From Ailurus styani (taxonomy: Eukaryota; Chordata; Mammalia; Carnivora; Ailuridae), in NCBI GenBank assembly GCA_002007465.1, contig LNAC01000018.1, forward strand, positions 6,095,936 to 6,159,935: DNA of 64,000 nt, given 5' to 3'. Shown here piece after piece: positions 11,281 through 22,090 of the stretch. A program made the position numbers and the translations under genes. The notes beneath the pieces were generated by a model that was not told the origin of the DNA, did not search any database, and saw only the letters and a list, made by a program, of their open reading frames with translations. Each line of letters starts with the position of its first letter. The stretch's first letter is position 1.

Positions 11281-11389
11281 TGTATTATGTGCCATGTGAT
11301 ATTGCAGATATAATTTCTAACATGATCATATTTAACTTTTATAGTTGAAAAAGAAAACTCATCCATAAAAAGAAAATCAAATAATGCAT

Positions 11390-11615
11390 TGGAAATTTCC
11401 TGCCCCCCTCCTCCTGAACCTTTCTAGCCCCCCCCCCAGAGGTGACCACTCTTAAGTTTCTGCATATCCTTCCAGAAATTATCTATGCATAGATAAGCAT
11501 ACATCTGCACATTCTGTAGTTTTTAGAAGGTAGATGGGATGAGACTGTACATGTAGGTGGGGCCAGAAGTTATTCTGCAGTTTGATTTTTTTTCATTTTG
11601 TGCATTTTCCCAGAT

Positions 11616-11694
<79 letters not shown>

Positions 11695-11830
11695 TCCTTT
11701 TCACAGCTACTTGTACCGCCTGCTATGGATGGACCATAATGACTTTAGTGCCCTTGTTGGTAGACACTTGGGTTGTTACCACAATGAGCATCCTTGGACA
11801 TCTGCATATCTGCATATCTCGTTTACTCAC
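11390..11830 (-). mobile_element. L1M-type fragment, minus strand
   Basis: Old L1 3' sequence in reverse: 'aggtgaccactcttaagttt', 'catatccttccagaaattat', and past the microsatellites 'ggaccataatgactttagtg' and 'caatgagcatccttggacat'. Confidence 0.6.
11617..11692. repeat. (TG)n/(GA)n compound microsatellite
   Basis: tg units to 11646, then about 22 ga units to 11692, interrupting the L1M fragment. Confidence 0.95.
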
Positions 11831-11990
11831 CTCCTAACTACCAAGTATGGTTTCAGGCACTGAGATTCTGCAGTCCACAAGACAAACTCTTGTGCCACAC
11901 TTATACCAGTATAACTGTCAGATAAATTCAAAGTAGAATTGTTGGCAGATTGATTTATTCCACTTACTGAGCACATATAAGCCACATAGA

Positions 11991-12434
11991 ATATAGGCAT
12001 ACCTCCTTTTATCATGCTTTGCTTTATTATGCTTTGTTTTTACAAATTGAAGGTCTGTAGCAACCCTGCCTCGAGCAAGTCTGTTGGCACCATTTTCCCA
12101 ACACCATCTGCTCATTTCATGTCTCTGTCACATGTTGGTAATTCTTGCAATATTTCAAACTTTTTCATTATTATTATATTTGTTATGCTGATCTGTGGTC
12201 AGTAATTACTACTCACTGAAAGGTCAAGTGATGGTTAGCATTTTTTGGAATAAAGGCTTTTCATTCAGGTATATACATTGGTTTTTAAGACATAGTACCA
12301 TTGCACAGTGAATAGACTACTGTGTGGTGGGAACATAACTTTTATGTGCACTGGGAAATTGAAGAAGTGATTGGATTCGCTCTATTGCAGTGTTCTTAGA
12401 ATTGAATCCGCATTATCTCTGAGGTGTGCCTGTA
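11991..12434 (+). mobile_element. Non-autonomous Tigger1-like DNA transposon
   Basis: Left end taggcatacctccttttatc matches in inverted form the right end gaggtgtgcctg, with TA on both sides as expected for TcMar/Tigger. Inside are 5' Tigger1 sequence (acaaattgaaggtctgtagc) and 3' sequence (cataacttttatgtgcactg). The transposase region is missing, leaving a 440-bp element. Confidence 0.85.
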
Positions 12435-12897
12435 ATTTGTTGAATGTTTGATAAATCAGTGGCTGCCGGAAATTTTCTCTCCCCCACCCCCCCAACCCCT
12501 GGCCACATTAACATCATCCTCTCCCCAGCCTCCCAGTGGCTGAAGGGCCATTTAGTGAAGCTTCAGGAAGGTAATTAACAGCATTCATGTGTAGTGAGTG
12601 GTGACTGTAATGTGTTTGCTAGCACTTTGAAGCTTCCTTAGGGTACAACTTTGCAGTGCATCATCAGAGCTGTGTAGGAGAGTCAGATTGACTGGTGTGC
12701 CCTTTACAGAAGGAACTGGGGCACAGAGGGAACAAGATCGAACACAGATCGAACCAAGGTTGGTGATGGGACTCCCAGCTTCCCCACAGAGCTGACTGGG
12801 GACCAGGCTGGGATGAGGACCCAGGAAGAGGGGCTCTGCTTCCTGAGACTTCTGAAGGGAGCACTCAGTTTCTGCTTTTTAAGGTAAAGCATCTTCA

Positions 12898-13012
12898 GGG
12901 CACCTGGCTGGCTCAGTCAGTGGAGCCTGGGACTCTTGATCTCGGGGTTGTGAGTTCGAGCCCAATGTTGGGTGTAGAGATTACTTAAATTCTTCCTTAA
13001 AAAAATCAATTA
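12898..13012 (+). mobile_element. CAN-SINE (short form)
   Basis: Head gggcacctggctggctcagt, B-box-like gtgagttcgagccc, gttgggtgtagagattac, then an A-rich end. It lacks the CT-rich middle of the longer form. A weak 'aaagcat' repeat flanks it. Confidence 0.9.
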
Positions 13013-13107
13013 AAGCATTTTAAAACTGGCAGCTTAAGTTAGTTTTTTCTTTTCACTTACGATGTGGAGGTAGGGTTTTTAAAGGACTTGCATTTTATGA
13101 ATTCACT

Positions 13108-13310
13108 TAGTGCCGTGCTATATGGTACAGGAGCTGGCAGCCACGTGTGACGATTTAAATTCAAATGGAAAGTAATTAAAATGAAATAAAATTACAACTA
13201 AGATCCTCAGGCAGCATTTCAGGCCCTCAGTAGGTCCACGTGGCTAACGGCTAGCCGGTCCCTGCCCTTACAGAACATTCCATCATCTGCGGCACTGGCT
13301 TAGAGTGCCA
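13108..13310. mobile_element. hAT-like non-autonomous element, copy 1
   Basis: Shares blocks with 51905-52480: a 'gtgctatatggtacag'-type edge, 'aagtaattaaaatgaaataa', 'ctcagtaggtccacgtggct', and 'cagaacattccatcatctgc'. I recognise the family but cannot name it reliably. Confidence 0.5.
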
Positions 13311-13993
13311 ATAAGGCTGTGCATCAGCTTGGATGTTTGGGGGAGGAATTTTTGAGATGGTCTGCATTTTCCAGCTGTATAGGTAGGGAAAAGGAGGCTC
13401 ACAGATGGGGAGAGACTGGCTGCCCACAGTCACACAGCTGGAGGTACAAAGCTGTAGTGAGAGCCAGCCCTCCTGTGTTTCCTTCACTCCAACCTACCCC
13501 ATTTTTCCTGAGGGACCTTCGCTTAGGGCTTCATTTGTTCCCTTGCCCTGACCCCTTGCTGAGCCAAAGGGCCCAGATCAGGCGCCTCCTGCCAAGTAAC
13601 CTCAGGTCTGTGTTCTCGCTCTGTTCCCAAGATGGGGAGGCCACAGAGTGAGTCAGCCACCTCTGCAAGGCGATACTGTTCCCTGCAGATTCTCTCCCCA
13701 GACCGCAGGCCTCCTCTTGAACCCTCTTCTGTTGGGATCAGAACAAGCATCACAGTTTACAAACAAGATTACAGGAAGCTGGGCCACTGCTGTGCATACC
13801 AACCCACCCTCCCAGTGATCTGCCCTGAGACGGGTGCTGAGGAATGTGAGCGCGTACAGCTTGTCCTCATGGATGGTGTATGACTGGAGGTGCCAGCAAA
13901 CTGACCTGGTGGATTTCAAATATGGCAGCAGGTATCCCAAGTGGAGACAGAAGACTTCTGTAGGGCCTTAGAATGATTAAAGTGCAAACTGCA

Positions 13994-14187
13994 GGGGCAC
14001 CTGGGTGGTTCAGTCAGTTAAGCATCTGCTTTCAGCTCAGGTCGTGATCCCAGGGTCCTGGGATCGAGCCCCGCATCAGGCTCCCTGCTCAGCGGAAAGC
14101 CTGCTTCTCCCTCTGCCTGATTCTCCCCCTGCTTGTGTTCTCTCTCTCTCTAATAAATTAATGAAATCTTTTTTTTTTTTTGAAGAA
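13994..14187 (+). mobile_element. CAN-SINE
   Basis: Full form with head ggggcacctgggtggttcag and 'taataaattaatgaaatctt' tail followed by a T run. Perfect 11-bp TSD tgcaaactgca at 13983-13993 and 14188-14198. Confidence 0.93.
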
Positions 14188-14460
14188 TGCAAACTGCAAA
14201 TCAAGATGACTGAGAAGGCAGCCAGTTCAGCCTTGGTCTCCATGTGTCCTCTGGCATTAGGGAGTAATGAGAAACCACTGGTTAAAACTGAGAAACAAAT
14301 GGGGAACATGGTCACCCTGAAAGGGTCACGACTACATATATCCCATGCCTCATAGATTTTTTATCCTCTAGTTGACCTCTTGCTCCTGGAAACAACTATT
14401 TAGTCGGGAAAATGGGCAGAGAGTGCCGCGCACTCAATAGCTGTTATTATTTCTGGTCCT

Positions 14461-14520
14461 GGTAGTTAGTAGTAGTGATACTGCTGTCACTACTACTGCT
14501 GGTAGTAGTACTAACTAGTA
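14461..14520. repeat. Imperfect palindrome of TAG/CTA triplets
   Basis: Perfect arms agtagtagtga (14468-14478) and tcactactact (14487-14497) around an 8-nt loop, with a second outer pair tagttagta (14463-14471) and tactaacta (14509-14517). Confidence 0.85.
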
Positions 14521-14703
14521 ATAGTCGTTATCAACTGCTCAGTACGCTCTCCCTATTTTCCCAACTACAGTTGTCAATTTTAGGAGCGGTAGAGATAATA
14601 GTCAACAGGAAGACGTGAGCTAAAATTACATCCATAGGCAGTCTTTAGAGATGGAAGGAATTGTTCTTTCTGATATGCCAGGATATTCCTCTTAAGTGTT
14701 TGT

Positions 14704-14875
14704 CCTAGTGGTTCTCAAGACGTTGGTGGACGTTGGAATCCCCTGGAGGGCTTGTTAAACCACAGAGCCTGGACTCAACCCCCAGAGTTCCTGATTCAGG
14801 AGGTCTGGGGTAGGGCCTGAGACTCTGCATTTCTCAAAAGTTTCCAGGTGATGAGGAAGCTACTGGTCTGGGTGC
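14704..14875 (+). mobile_element. MER5A-like hAT element
   Basis: Matches the MER5A order: 'agtggttctcaagacgttgg', ggaatcccctggagggcttg, cccccagagttcctgattca, ggtctggggtagggcctgag, 'tttccaggtgatgaggaagc'. Non-coding. Confidence 0.85.
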
Positions 14876-15269
14876 CATCAGGGGCTAGAGAGGACTCTGC
14901 TTATTTCTCGGTGGCATAGATTTAAGTTTCTAAACCCCTCTTGTGGAAATCCTCCTACCCCTGCCCCAGGTTGCACCGCTGCCTAGAACAAGCCTCTGTA
15001 ACACCCGGAAAAAAACACTATTGTCATTACTAGCCGGGCTGTGTTTCCGATTTTGAGATGTAACCGCCAATTAAGTGTTGAGCTTCTAGAATGTGTCTGT
15101 CTTACACTGGGTGTTGTAGGTCACACTGATGAAGTGGAACCTTGCCCCACCCTTAAGAAGATTAAGCTAGTTCGAGGGTGGGAAAAAGACAAACACGGGA
15201 AGAAAAGGGTACAAAAAGATTATTAAGAGTACTCAGCTTTGGAGCTGACACTTCAGAGGCGAGGATCCC

Positions 15270-15640
15270 TGGGGGGTTGGCACGGTCAGGGAAGGCCTCA
15301 GGAGGAGTTGGAACTTGAATTTCAGCGGAGGTGGGAGCTGAGGAGGTAGAAGACATCTCAGGATAGACAAACAGGGGTTAGTCGAAGCCTGGAGGTGGGA
15401 ATGAGTGTATTGGGCTGCGCCTGCTGGGAAGCCAGAGGATAAGTGGGCAGGTAGCATGGGGCCAGGTGATGAAAGGGACCTGGGCCCTGGCCAAGGCACT
15501 CAGGCTTGATGCAAAGGGGGAAACAGATCTAGAGCTGGGGAGAATGGGATGATATCAACATTTCGGGAAGGTGGACGTGGGGATGTGTGGGCGGAGGACT
15601 GCGGGCAGGAATGCTGATTGGGAGGTGGTGCTAAGTGTAT
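15270..15640 (+). mobile_element. Ancient dispersed repeat (unnamed), central part
   Basis: Contains the family's 'gtcagggaaggcctcaggag' block and a GA-rich continuation. The same order occurs at 54900-55530, where the copy is longest. Confidence 0.4.
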
Positions 15641-15689
15641 TTGTATAAAGAAGTCTAGCTCAGGAGGGTGGCAGGTATGAAGAGTCTAG

Positions 15690-15880
15690 CCAATTCCATT
15701 CAGAAAATGGGTACTGTAGACCTACTGTGTGTCTGGCGCTCTATCATGTGCTGCGGGTCCATGAATTAGTGATGACTGGCTCTGCCTGAGGACCTCGCAG
15801 TCTTGTGAGAAAGAAGAACATATAAAGAGAGAATTCCAGTAAGATGTGATGAATGCCATGAGGAGGTATGGTCGGGAGAT
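15690..15880 (+). mobile_element. Ancient dispersed repeat (unnamed), 5' part
   Basis: Begins 'ctactgtgtgtctggcgct' and continues with 'gaggacctcgcagtcttgtg' and 'agtaagatgtgatgaatgcc', a block order shared with other copies in this window. Confidence 0.45.
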
Positions 15881-16460
15881 GAAGACAGGGGATCGTCCCC
15901 TATTTAGGACACTAGGAACATTCGGAAGGAAAGATCTGTACATTCTGGCTGACTCCCCTGTGTTCCTTTTGATCTGATGTTTGGAGACTAAAAAAGGGGT
16001 CCTGCCCTCTCCTCTCTGTTGCCTGGAAGGCCCTTGGTGACCCTGCGGCTCAGTGGCCTGTGCTGATCCCTCCAGGGAGTTCACCCTGTTTGGATAATTA
16101 CAGTGCTCTGCTGTGCTGGTTGGGGGGTGTCCATTCAAGTGTTTATTTTCTCTCTCTCTCCCTCTCTCTCTTTTTAATGTTAAAACAACACAGGAAATTT
16201 TTAAAGGAGAGTTTTCACTCAGCTATTCATCATCCCAGCACATTTTTGCATCCGTGTTCTCTACTATGTTTTGGCCACACAAGGATATTTCAAACAAAAT
16301 GAAAAATGGTAATCAAACTCACATACCATTTGCGCATGTTTATGTAACATTATTTTATAACACATGAAGCCCCTGTTTATCATGTTAATGTTTGTGTGTC
16401 CTCTGTTGCATCCGGGACTACTTGGGGCCACCACAGTTCCTCAGTGGAGGAGGGTTTTGT

Positions 16461-16634
16461 TTTTTTGTTTTTAAAGATTTTATTTATTTATTTGACAGAG
16501 AGAGAGCACACAAGCAGGGGGAGAGGGAGAAGCAAACTCCCCGCTAAGCAGGGAACCCGATGCAGGGCTTGATCCTGGAATCATGACCTGAGGTGAAGGC
16601 AGATGCTTAACTGACTGAGCCACCCAGGCGCCCC
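16461..16634 (-). mobile_element. CAN-SINE
   Basis: Tail at left (taaagattttatttatttat), head at right (actgagccacccaggcgccc). Flanks contain gttttgttttt-like repeats on both sides, a probable decayed TSD. Confidence 0.92.
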
Positions 16635-16728
16635 TGGAAGATGTTTTGTTTTCAGTTTTCCTTGTGTATGGAACTGTGTTTTTTCTTTTGAAGTCTCTCC
16701 ATACCTGGCATTCCTAGAGAACACTGTG

Positions 16729-16925
16729 CTTGGGCTCAGATCATCTGATTTTATGGTTCCAGATCTGTGCCTAGTTAGCTATGGGATCTCAACTCCTTGA
16801 GCCTCAACTTCCCGATCTGTAAAATGGTGAAAATAGTAACGGTACAGGTGCTGAGATATGACCCAGGACGGATGTGTGTGGAAATGTTTCATAAATACCT
16901 ACTTCTTTAGGCACAGTTGACATTA
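16729..16925 (+). mobile_element. MIR
   Basis: MIR order 'ggttccagatctgtgcctag...tatgggatctcaactccttg...cgatctgtaaaatggtgaaa...cataaatacctac'. Confidence 0.6.
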
Positions 16926-16959
16926 CGCAGTAAAGGGATGTGAGTATTTTTATGGTTCC

Positions 16960-17660
16960 TCTTTTTTTTTAAATCTCTTAAAGTAATATAATTCACCTAC
17001 CATACAATTCACCATTTAGAGTTACACAATTTAATGGCTTTAGTATATTCAGAGTTGCATCATCACCACAATTAATTTTAGAACATTTTATCACCCCGAA
17101 ATAGAAACCCTGTTCCCATTAAGAGTCATTTCTCATGTCTCACCATTCCTCTAGCCCTATACATCATAAGTCTAATTTTGTTTCTGTGGATTTGCCTATT
17201 CTGGTCATTTTATATAAGTGGAACCATACAATATGTGGTATTTTATGACTGGCTTATTTTACTTCTCATAATGGTTTTTAAGACTCATCCATGTTGAGCG
17301 CCTGGGTGGGTCAGTCGTTAAGCATCTGCCTTTGGCTCCGGTCATGATCCCGGGGTCCTGGGATCAAGCCCTGCATGGGGCTCCCTGCTCAGCCAGAAGC
17401 CAGCTTCTCCCTCTCCCACTTCCCCTGCTTGTATTCCCTCTCTCACTATGTCTCTCTCTGTCAAATAAATAAATAAAATCTTAAAAAAAAGACTCATCCA
17501 TGTTTAGCATGCACTAAAAATTTCATTCCTTTTAATTGCCAAATAGTATTGTATTATATGTATATAGCCTTTTATTCATGCATCAGTTGATAGTCATTTA
17601 GATTCTATCAGATGTACAGTGTTCAATGGCATTTATCGAACACACTCCTGTGTGTTCCAG
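16960..17660 (-). mobile_element. L1M fragment, minus strand, split by a SINE
   Basis: L1M 3' sequence in reverse: 'aattcaccatttagagttac', gcatcatcaccacaattaat, 'tggatttgcctattctggtc', continuing after the SINE with 'tcattccttttaattgcca' and 'catcagttgatagtcattta'. Confidence 0.82.
17296..17488 (+). mobile_element. CAN-SINE inside L1M
   Basis: Head gagcgcctgggtgggtcagt, tail aaataaataaataaaatc plus A run. Perfect 16-bp TSD aagactcatccatgtt at 17280-17295 and 17489-17504. Confidence 0.95.
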
Positions 17661-17664
17661 GCTA

Positions 17665-18060
17665 TTTGATGTGCCAGGAAGTAGGACTCTTGGTCTTACT
17701 TTTGGACACTTTTTCAACATAACAGCAAACCGCAGAAATTAGACAACTGTTATTAGACCCATCAGAGAACTGTCCCAGGGAGTTAGGAGGAACCCCAGGG
17801 CAGAGTAAGCACATGCCTTCTAGGAGGATACCTCTGCCTTCCTTCCTAGCACTGAGTTTGTCCAGGGCTGGGAGATCAGAGGAAGGGCTTCAGGAGACAG
17901 AGTAGGCTGCCTGGAGGAGGGGGCTTCCAGCTGGCTCTTGAGGGATGGAAAGCTCTGGCTGGAGCTAGGAGGAGGTGGACATCTTGGACAGGCGTAAGCA
18001 GCAGACAGGTTGCCATGATAGGAGAGCTGAGGGAAAACTGGGGGGCACTGGGTTGGCCAC
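17665..18060 (+). mobile_element. Ancient dispersed repeat (unnamed), central part
   Basis: Carries the family blocks 'gctgcctggaggagggggct' and 'tggctcttgagggatggaaa', comparable with 55120-55180 and 15290-15330. Confidence 0.35.
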
Positions 18061-18436
18061 ATTGTGAGCTGAGGGGATCTTATGCCTTCCCATCATTTGG
18101 GCGGTATGTGGGAAAGGGTCCCGTGTTGATGAGCGTGAGGAAGTGAGGATGGGCCCACCTCGTCTTTCAGCTTGCCCCCTTCCCTGCAGCTGGTGGAGAT
18201 GTTGAGCCTCCCTGCATTTTCAGTGGCTGCCTGGAGCCAGGCTGCTAGTTTGTACTGGGCTCCATGTGGGCGGGAAGGAAGCATAGTCTCCACTTCCTTC
18301 TTGGCGACCTGCAAGATTGATGTGATCTGGACTTGGCCTTCTCTCCCAGCTGCCTGGCCTTCCCCATGAAGGCGCCAGGTCTGGGCTGTCTGAAACCTGA
18401 GGCGCTCTGGAGAGGAGAGAGATCTGGGCTGCTGGT

Positions 18437-18545
18437 CAGGAGACCTGTCTGGTCCTGGATCTGTCACTCCTGGGAGAAGAGGGGACTTGGGCAAGGCCAT
18501 TCCCTCTGCTGGGCCTTGATGGCCCCATCTGTAAATTGAGGGGTG
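18437..18545 (+). mobile_element. MIR fragment
   Basis: 'ctggtcctggatctgtcact', 'gacttgggcaaggccattcc', 'ccccatctgtaaattgaggg' in MIR order. Confidence 0.6.
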
Positions 18546-18948
18546 ATGGTGAGAAGCTCCCTTCATTTCCATGGTTCCATGAGGTTTGCCAATTTTATTG
18601 TGAATGGGGGGCTCTTGGACAATTTCCTTGGTTGGCTCTGTCCTGCTTTGGGGGATTTGTGGGTTCCCTTGAGGGTCCTGACATAGGGACCGCACATCCT
18701 TAGCTGGGGAGTTTCAGGGGCTGACATGTATTGTATAGACCAGGATATAATATGAGGAGAGAAGTTGTTTTGGTGTCTCCTGCTCCCTGATCAGTCACCC
18801 TGAAAGCCTGGGGCCTCTGATGCTAAGAGCTGGTTCTCTGACTCTGCTCTGTTTTCAGTAAACTGACAAAAGCTCTATGGGTCTGATTTGGTTTGGTACA
18901 GACCTTGGTGGTAGGTGCTTCTTTGGTAGCAGATGGGTCAGGGCTGGC

Positions 18949-18966
18949 GGGGCAGGGCGGGTGGGG
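18949..18966 (+). other. Canonical G-quadruplex motif
   Basis: Four G runs (gggg, ggg, ggg, gggg) separated by loops of one or two bases on the plus strand. Confidence 0.7.
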
Positions 18967-19744
18967 AGCCGGCTAGACCCGTATGGTGGGCTGGGACCTC
19001 CCAGTGTGGGTTGGTGCCGAAGCCCTCTTTTTGGGATGCCAGGAGAGGGCACAGGCAGAGTCATGCTCGGCAGGTTGGTTTTGCCCACGTTGCAGAGATT
19101 TACGTGGGTTGGGTCTGGTTCTACTCCTGGATCCAGTCCTTGTGTTCACTTCCCGTCCTTTGTGGGCAAGATAGTTTCTTATTATTCCCCACCCCCCCAC
19201 CTCGCCTCCGCCTTGGCCATCTGTCTCCCAGTGTTCTCTGTTGGGCTCAAGCATGAGGGACTCTGGGCAGATCGGTACAAGCCCATTCTCTTCGTGGGTG
19301 GGCATGTGGCTGTCCTCCTGCCTCCCGGGCTGTTTCGGGCATCCCTTTTTCCATCTTCTCCAGCACCTGCACAGCTTTCCTGAGCTGCATGTGGTATTTC
19401 TGGACTGGCAGCTGGGATTTAGGTCAAGGGAGGATAATGTTTCTGCTCTTATTTCCAATATCTGTGGTGACTGTGTTTACTAAACCCCTGATCAAAACAC
19501 ATGGCATCACACACACAGCCTGAGAACAGGACAAGTGCTTACAATTGCTGCTATTTGGGGAAAACTAGCCAGATAATTTGCTATGAGCTGACTGCAGCCT
19601 ATCTTGCTGAGAGCCTCTTCACTCCTCCAATACCACAGGTAGGAAGGTCCCTCAATGGTGGGTATTGGACTTACTCCTAAGACATGTCTTTGTCTTGGTG
19701 TAGGCAAGATCTGAAGCACAGCCCTTAGGCCAGAGCAGGGTAGC

Positions 19745-19870
19745 AAGAAGTCCAGCCAAGCTCTTTGGGCTCAGTTTCCCTGCCTGGGGAGTGGAGCTCT
19801 CTGCTAGTCACCTTCCTTACACACTTAAGTGCTGTGAGGATTAGGTGAGAGAGTGTTTTGAAAGCTCTTG
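19745..19870 (+). mobile_element. MIR fragment
   Basis: 'gggctcagtttccctgcctg' followed by 'gtgctgtgaggattaggtga', the 3' half of MIR. Confidence 0.5.
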
Positions 19871-20359
19871 AAACCCTCATCTACAAGGAGCTATGGGAGT
19901 AGAAGGAATTAATGTTTCAAAGGAAAGAAAGAGAAGTCATCACTATTTTGGCCCTGAAGCCAAGAATGTGAGGTCAAAGAAAAACTTGTGGCTGCTAAAA
20001 GGGAGGGTGTGGCTTTCAGAGTTATGTCTTGGGTTGTGCCTTGCCTGATGTGGGAGGCTGTTCTGCCCATGCTTAGTGCGTTTGTGAGAGCCCGTGAAAT
20101 AGAGCCTGCGTGCACCCCCAGAGCCTGTGCCGAACCTTGGAGCCTACCATGTGAATGTTTGGATCAAAGCTAAGGGCAAGACCTCACCTAACTGGTTGGT
20201 AGAGACCCCGACTTCCACCCCATGCCAATGGAGCAGTAATAGCTTTGAAAGCCTGTACCCCACTAAGGAGCTTCAAACCTCAGAACATTTTACTGGTCTA
20301 AAAAAACTGTTCCATTCAAGCAAAGGTATCAGCATGAGGCCAGTCATGGGATTAGGATG

Positions 20360-20601
20360 AGGATTTTTTTAAGGGGGGGAAGGGCAGAGGGGGAGAGAGA
20401 GAATCTTTAAAGATTTTATTTATTTATTTGTCAGAGAGAGAGCGAGAAAGAGCACAAGCAGGGGTAGTGGCAGGCAGAGGGAGAAGCAGGCTCCTCGTTG
20501 AGCATGGAACCCAATGCAGGACTTGATCCCAGAATCCTGGAATCATGACCTTAGCTGAAGGCAGACGCTTAACTGACTGAGCCACCCAGGCATCCCGAGA
20601 A

Positions 20602-20632
<31 letters not shown>

Positions 20633-20772
20633 GACACAGAGAGAGAAATCTTAAGCAGGCTTCATGCCCAGTGCAGAGCCTGATGAGGCGCTTGATCTCA
20701 CAATCCTGAGATCACGACCTGAGCTGAAATCAAGAGTCGGACTCTCAACCAACTGAGCCATCCAGGTGCCCC
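20360..20772 (-). mobile_element. CAN-SINE split by a second CAN-SINE
   Basis: Outer copy of the older subtype. Its tail side is at 20360-20404 and its head side at about 20597-20772 ('gcttcatgcccagtgcagag' to 'ctgagccatccaggtgcccc'). A (GACA)n-like stretch at 20611-20640 lies just after the inner copy. Confidence 0.85.
20405..20596 (-). mobile_element. CAN-SINE inserted into another CAN-SINE
   Basis: Complete minus-strand SINE from tttaaagattttatttattt to gccacccaggcatccc, lying within the outer copy. Confidence 0.9.
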
Positions 20773-21112
20773 AGTGATGGTAATTTTTAAAAAAATGACT
20801 CCCCTCCCCCACTTTGAATGAATGGCTCTAGGTATTAATCATCAAAAGCTTCTAATGTTACAAAGAGGGAGACAGCCATGTATGTATGTACCTCCTGATG
20901 GAAGCACCTAAGGAGTTTTGCCAGAAACTCAAACCTCAATCTGATCAAACGTCTAGACCCAACTTTTACTTTGTAGGAAATACAGGGGAGAGCAGAACAT
21001 GTTCAGCAACACTATAGGTCAGCAAAATCCAGAGCTGGAAAACTCTGCAGGGCAAAAGACCTAGTATTTTCAGCAAATGAATTTTAAGAAAAAGAGAGAT
21101 ATGGAAAGAGAG

Positions 21113-21114
<2 letters not shown>

Positions 21115-21165
<51 letters not shown>
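21115..21165. repeat. (TG)n microsatellite
   Basis: About 25 uninterrupted units within the L1M fragment. Confidence 0.95.
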
Positions 21166-21167
<2 letters not shown>

Positions 21168-21268
21168 GTAGGGAAAGGAGAGGAGAGGTGGAGAGAAGGA
21201 GACCTATAGATTAAAACAGATTTAGGAGACATTCTGAATCAGTCGCAATGTATGGACCTTATTTGGAT

Positions 21269-21469
21269 CTTTAAAAAATTTATTTATTTATTTATTTGAC
21301 AGAGAGAGAGAGACACAGCAAGAGAGGGAACACAAGCAGGAGGAGTGGGAGAGGGAGAAGCAGGCCCCCTGCTGAACAGGGAGCCCGATGTGGGGCTCGA
21401 TCCCAGGACGCCGGGATCATGATCTGAGCTGAAGGCAGACGCTTAACGACTGAGCCACCCAGGTGTCTC
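21269..21469 (-). mobile_element. CAN-SINE inside L1M
   Basis: Minus strand, with 'gaacacaagcaggaggagtg' and 'gagccacccaggtg'. Perfect 12-bp TSD ccttatttggat at 21257-21268 and 21470-21481. Confidence 0.95.
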
Positions 21470-21969
21470 CCTTATTTGGATTTTGATGTGATGAAACAAA
21501 CTGTAAAAAATCTTTATGACATCATAGGGGAAATATTGGCTCCAACAGGATATTGATGATATTACAGAATTATTGTTGTTTTTAAAAGTGTGATAGGTAC
21601 TATGGCTATAGTTTTAAAAAAAAAAGTTCTTTCCTTGGAGACACACATACTGAAATATTTACAGATGACATAATAGTATATCTGGGATTTGCTTCAAGAT
21701 ACTCCAGCAGAGTGGGGGATAGGTAGGCATGAAATGAGATGGCTATGAACTGATAATTGTGGAATTAGAAAAATTTGTTTTTAATGAGATTGGGCAAAGA
21801 CTTTTATGGGACTGCTTGACCCCCAAGTTGATTCAGAAACCTTATTCAGAAGATGTGCCACAAAGTCTTGGTGTCCGGTTATTATTGAAATATTTGCAAA
21901 CCAAGTGAACTCCAGTACAATAGAACATGAAATAGAATAGGATGACTTTCCTGGGTTGGCGCAAAGTAG

Positions 21970-22090
21970 TAGTGATAATAAGAGTAATTAATATCGGTAG
22001 AGGATCTACTGTGTACTAGATGCTGTTCTATGCCCTTTGTTATAGTTCACTGGATCATCACAACTCTGTAGGGTAGATCCTATTATTTTG
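21970..22090 (-). mobile_element. MIR fragment
   Basis: 'ataagagtaattaatatcgg', 'ctactgtgtactagatgctg', 'actctgtagggtagatccta' in reverse MIR order. Confidence 0.65.

Larger units (their letters stand above)
20880..21800 (+). mobile_element. L1M-type 3' fragment, split by (TG)n and a SINE
   Basis: Old L1M 3'-end sequence on the plus strand: 'caatgtatggaccttatttg', then after the SINE 'acaaactgtaaaaaatcttt', 'ctgggatttgcttcaagata' and 'ctgataattgtggaattag'. Confidence 0.65.

Noticed and set aside
11088..11366. Frame rich in His-Thr repeats
   Set aside because: Translation of the (TG)n microsatellite. The same applies to frames at 11557-11837, 20966-21232, 27398-27826 and 40526-40948.
12898..13012. 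Possible tRNA gene
   Set aside because: The A/B-box-like sequence belongs to the tRNA-derived head of a CAN-SINE and does not form a complete tRNA.
18093..18695. 200-codon minus-strand open frame
   Set aside because: Overlaps an antisense MIR fragment, low-complexity composition, no domain recognised, no splice or promoter support.
18877..19458. Several overlapping frames of 107-168 codons on both strands
   Set aside because: Mutually overlapping frames in G/C-rich sequence; none resembles a protein family.
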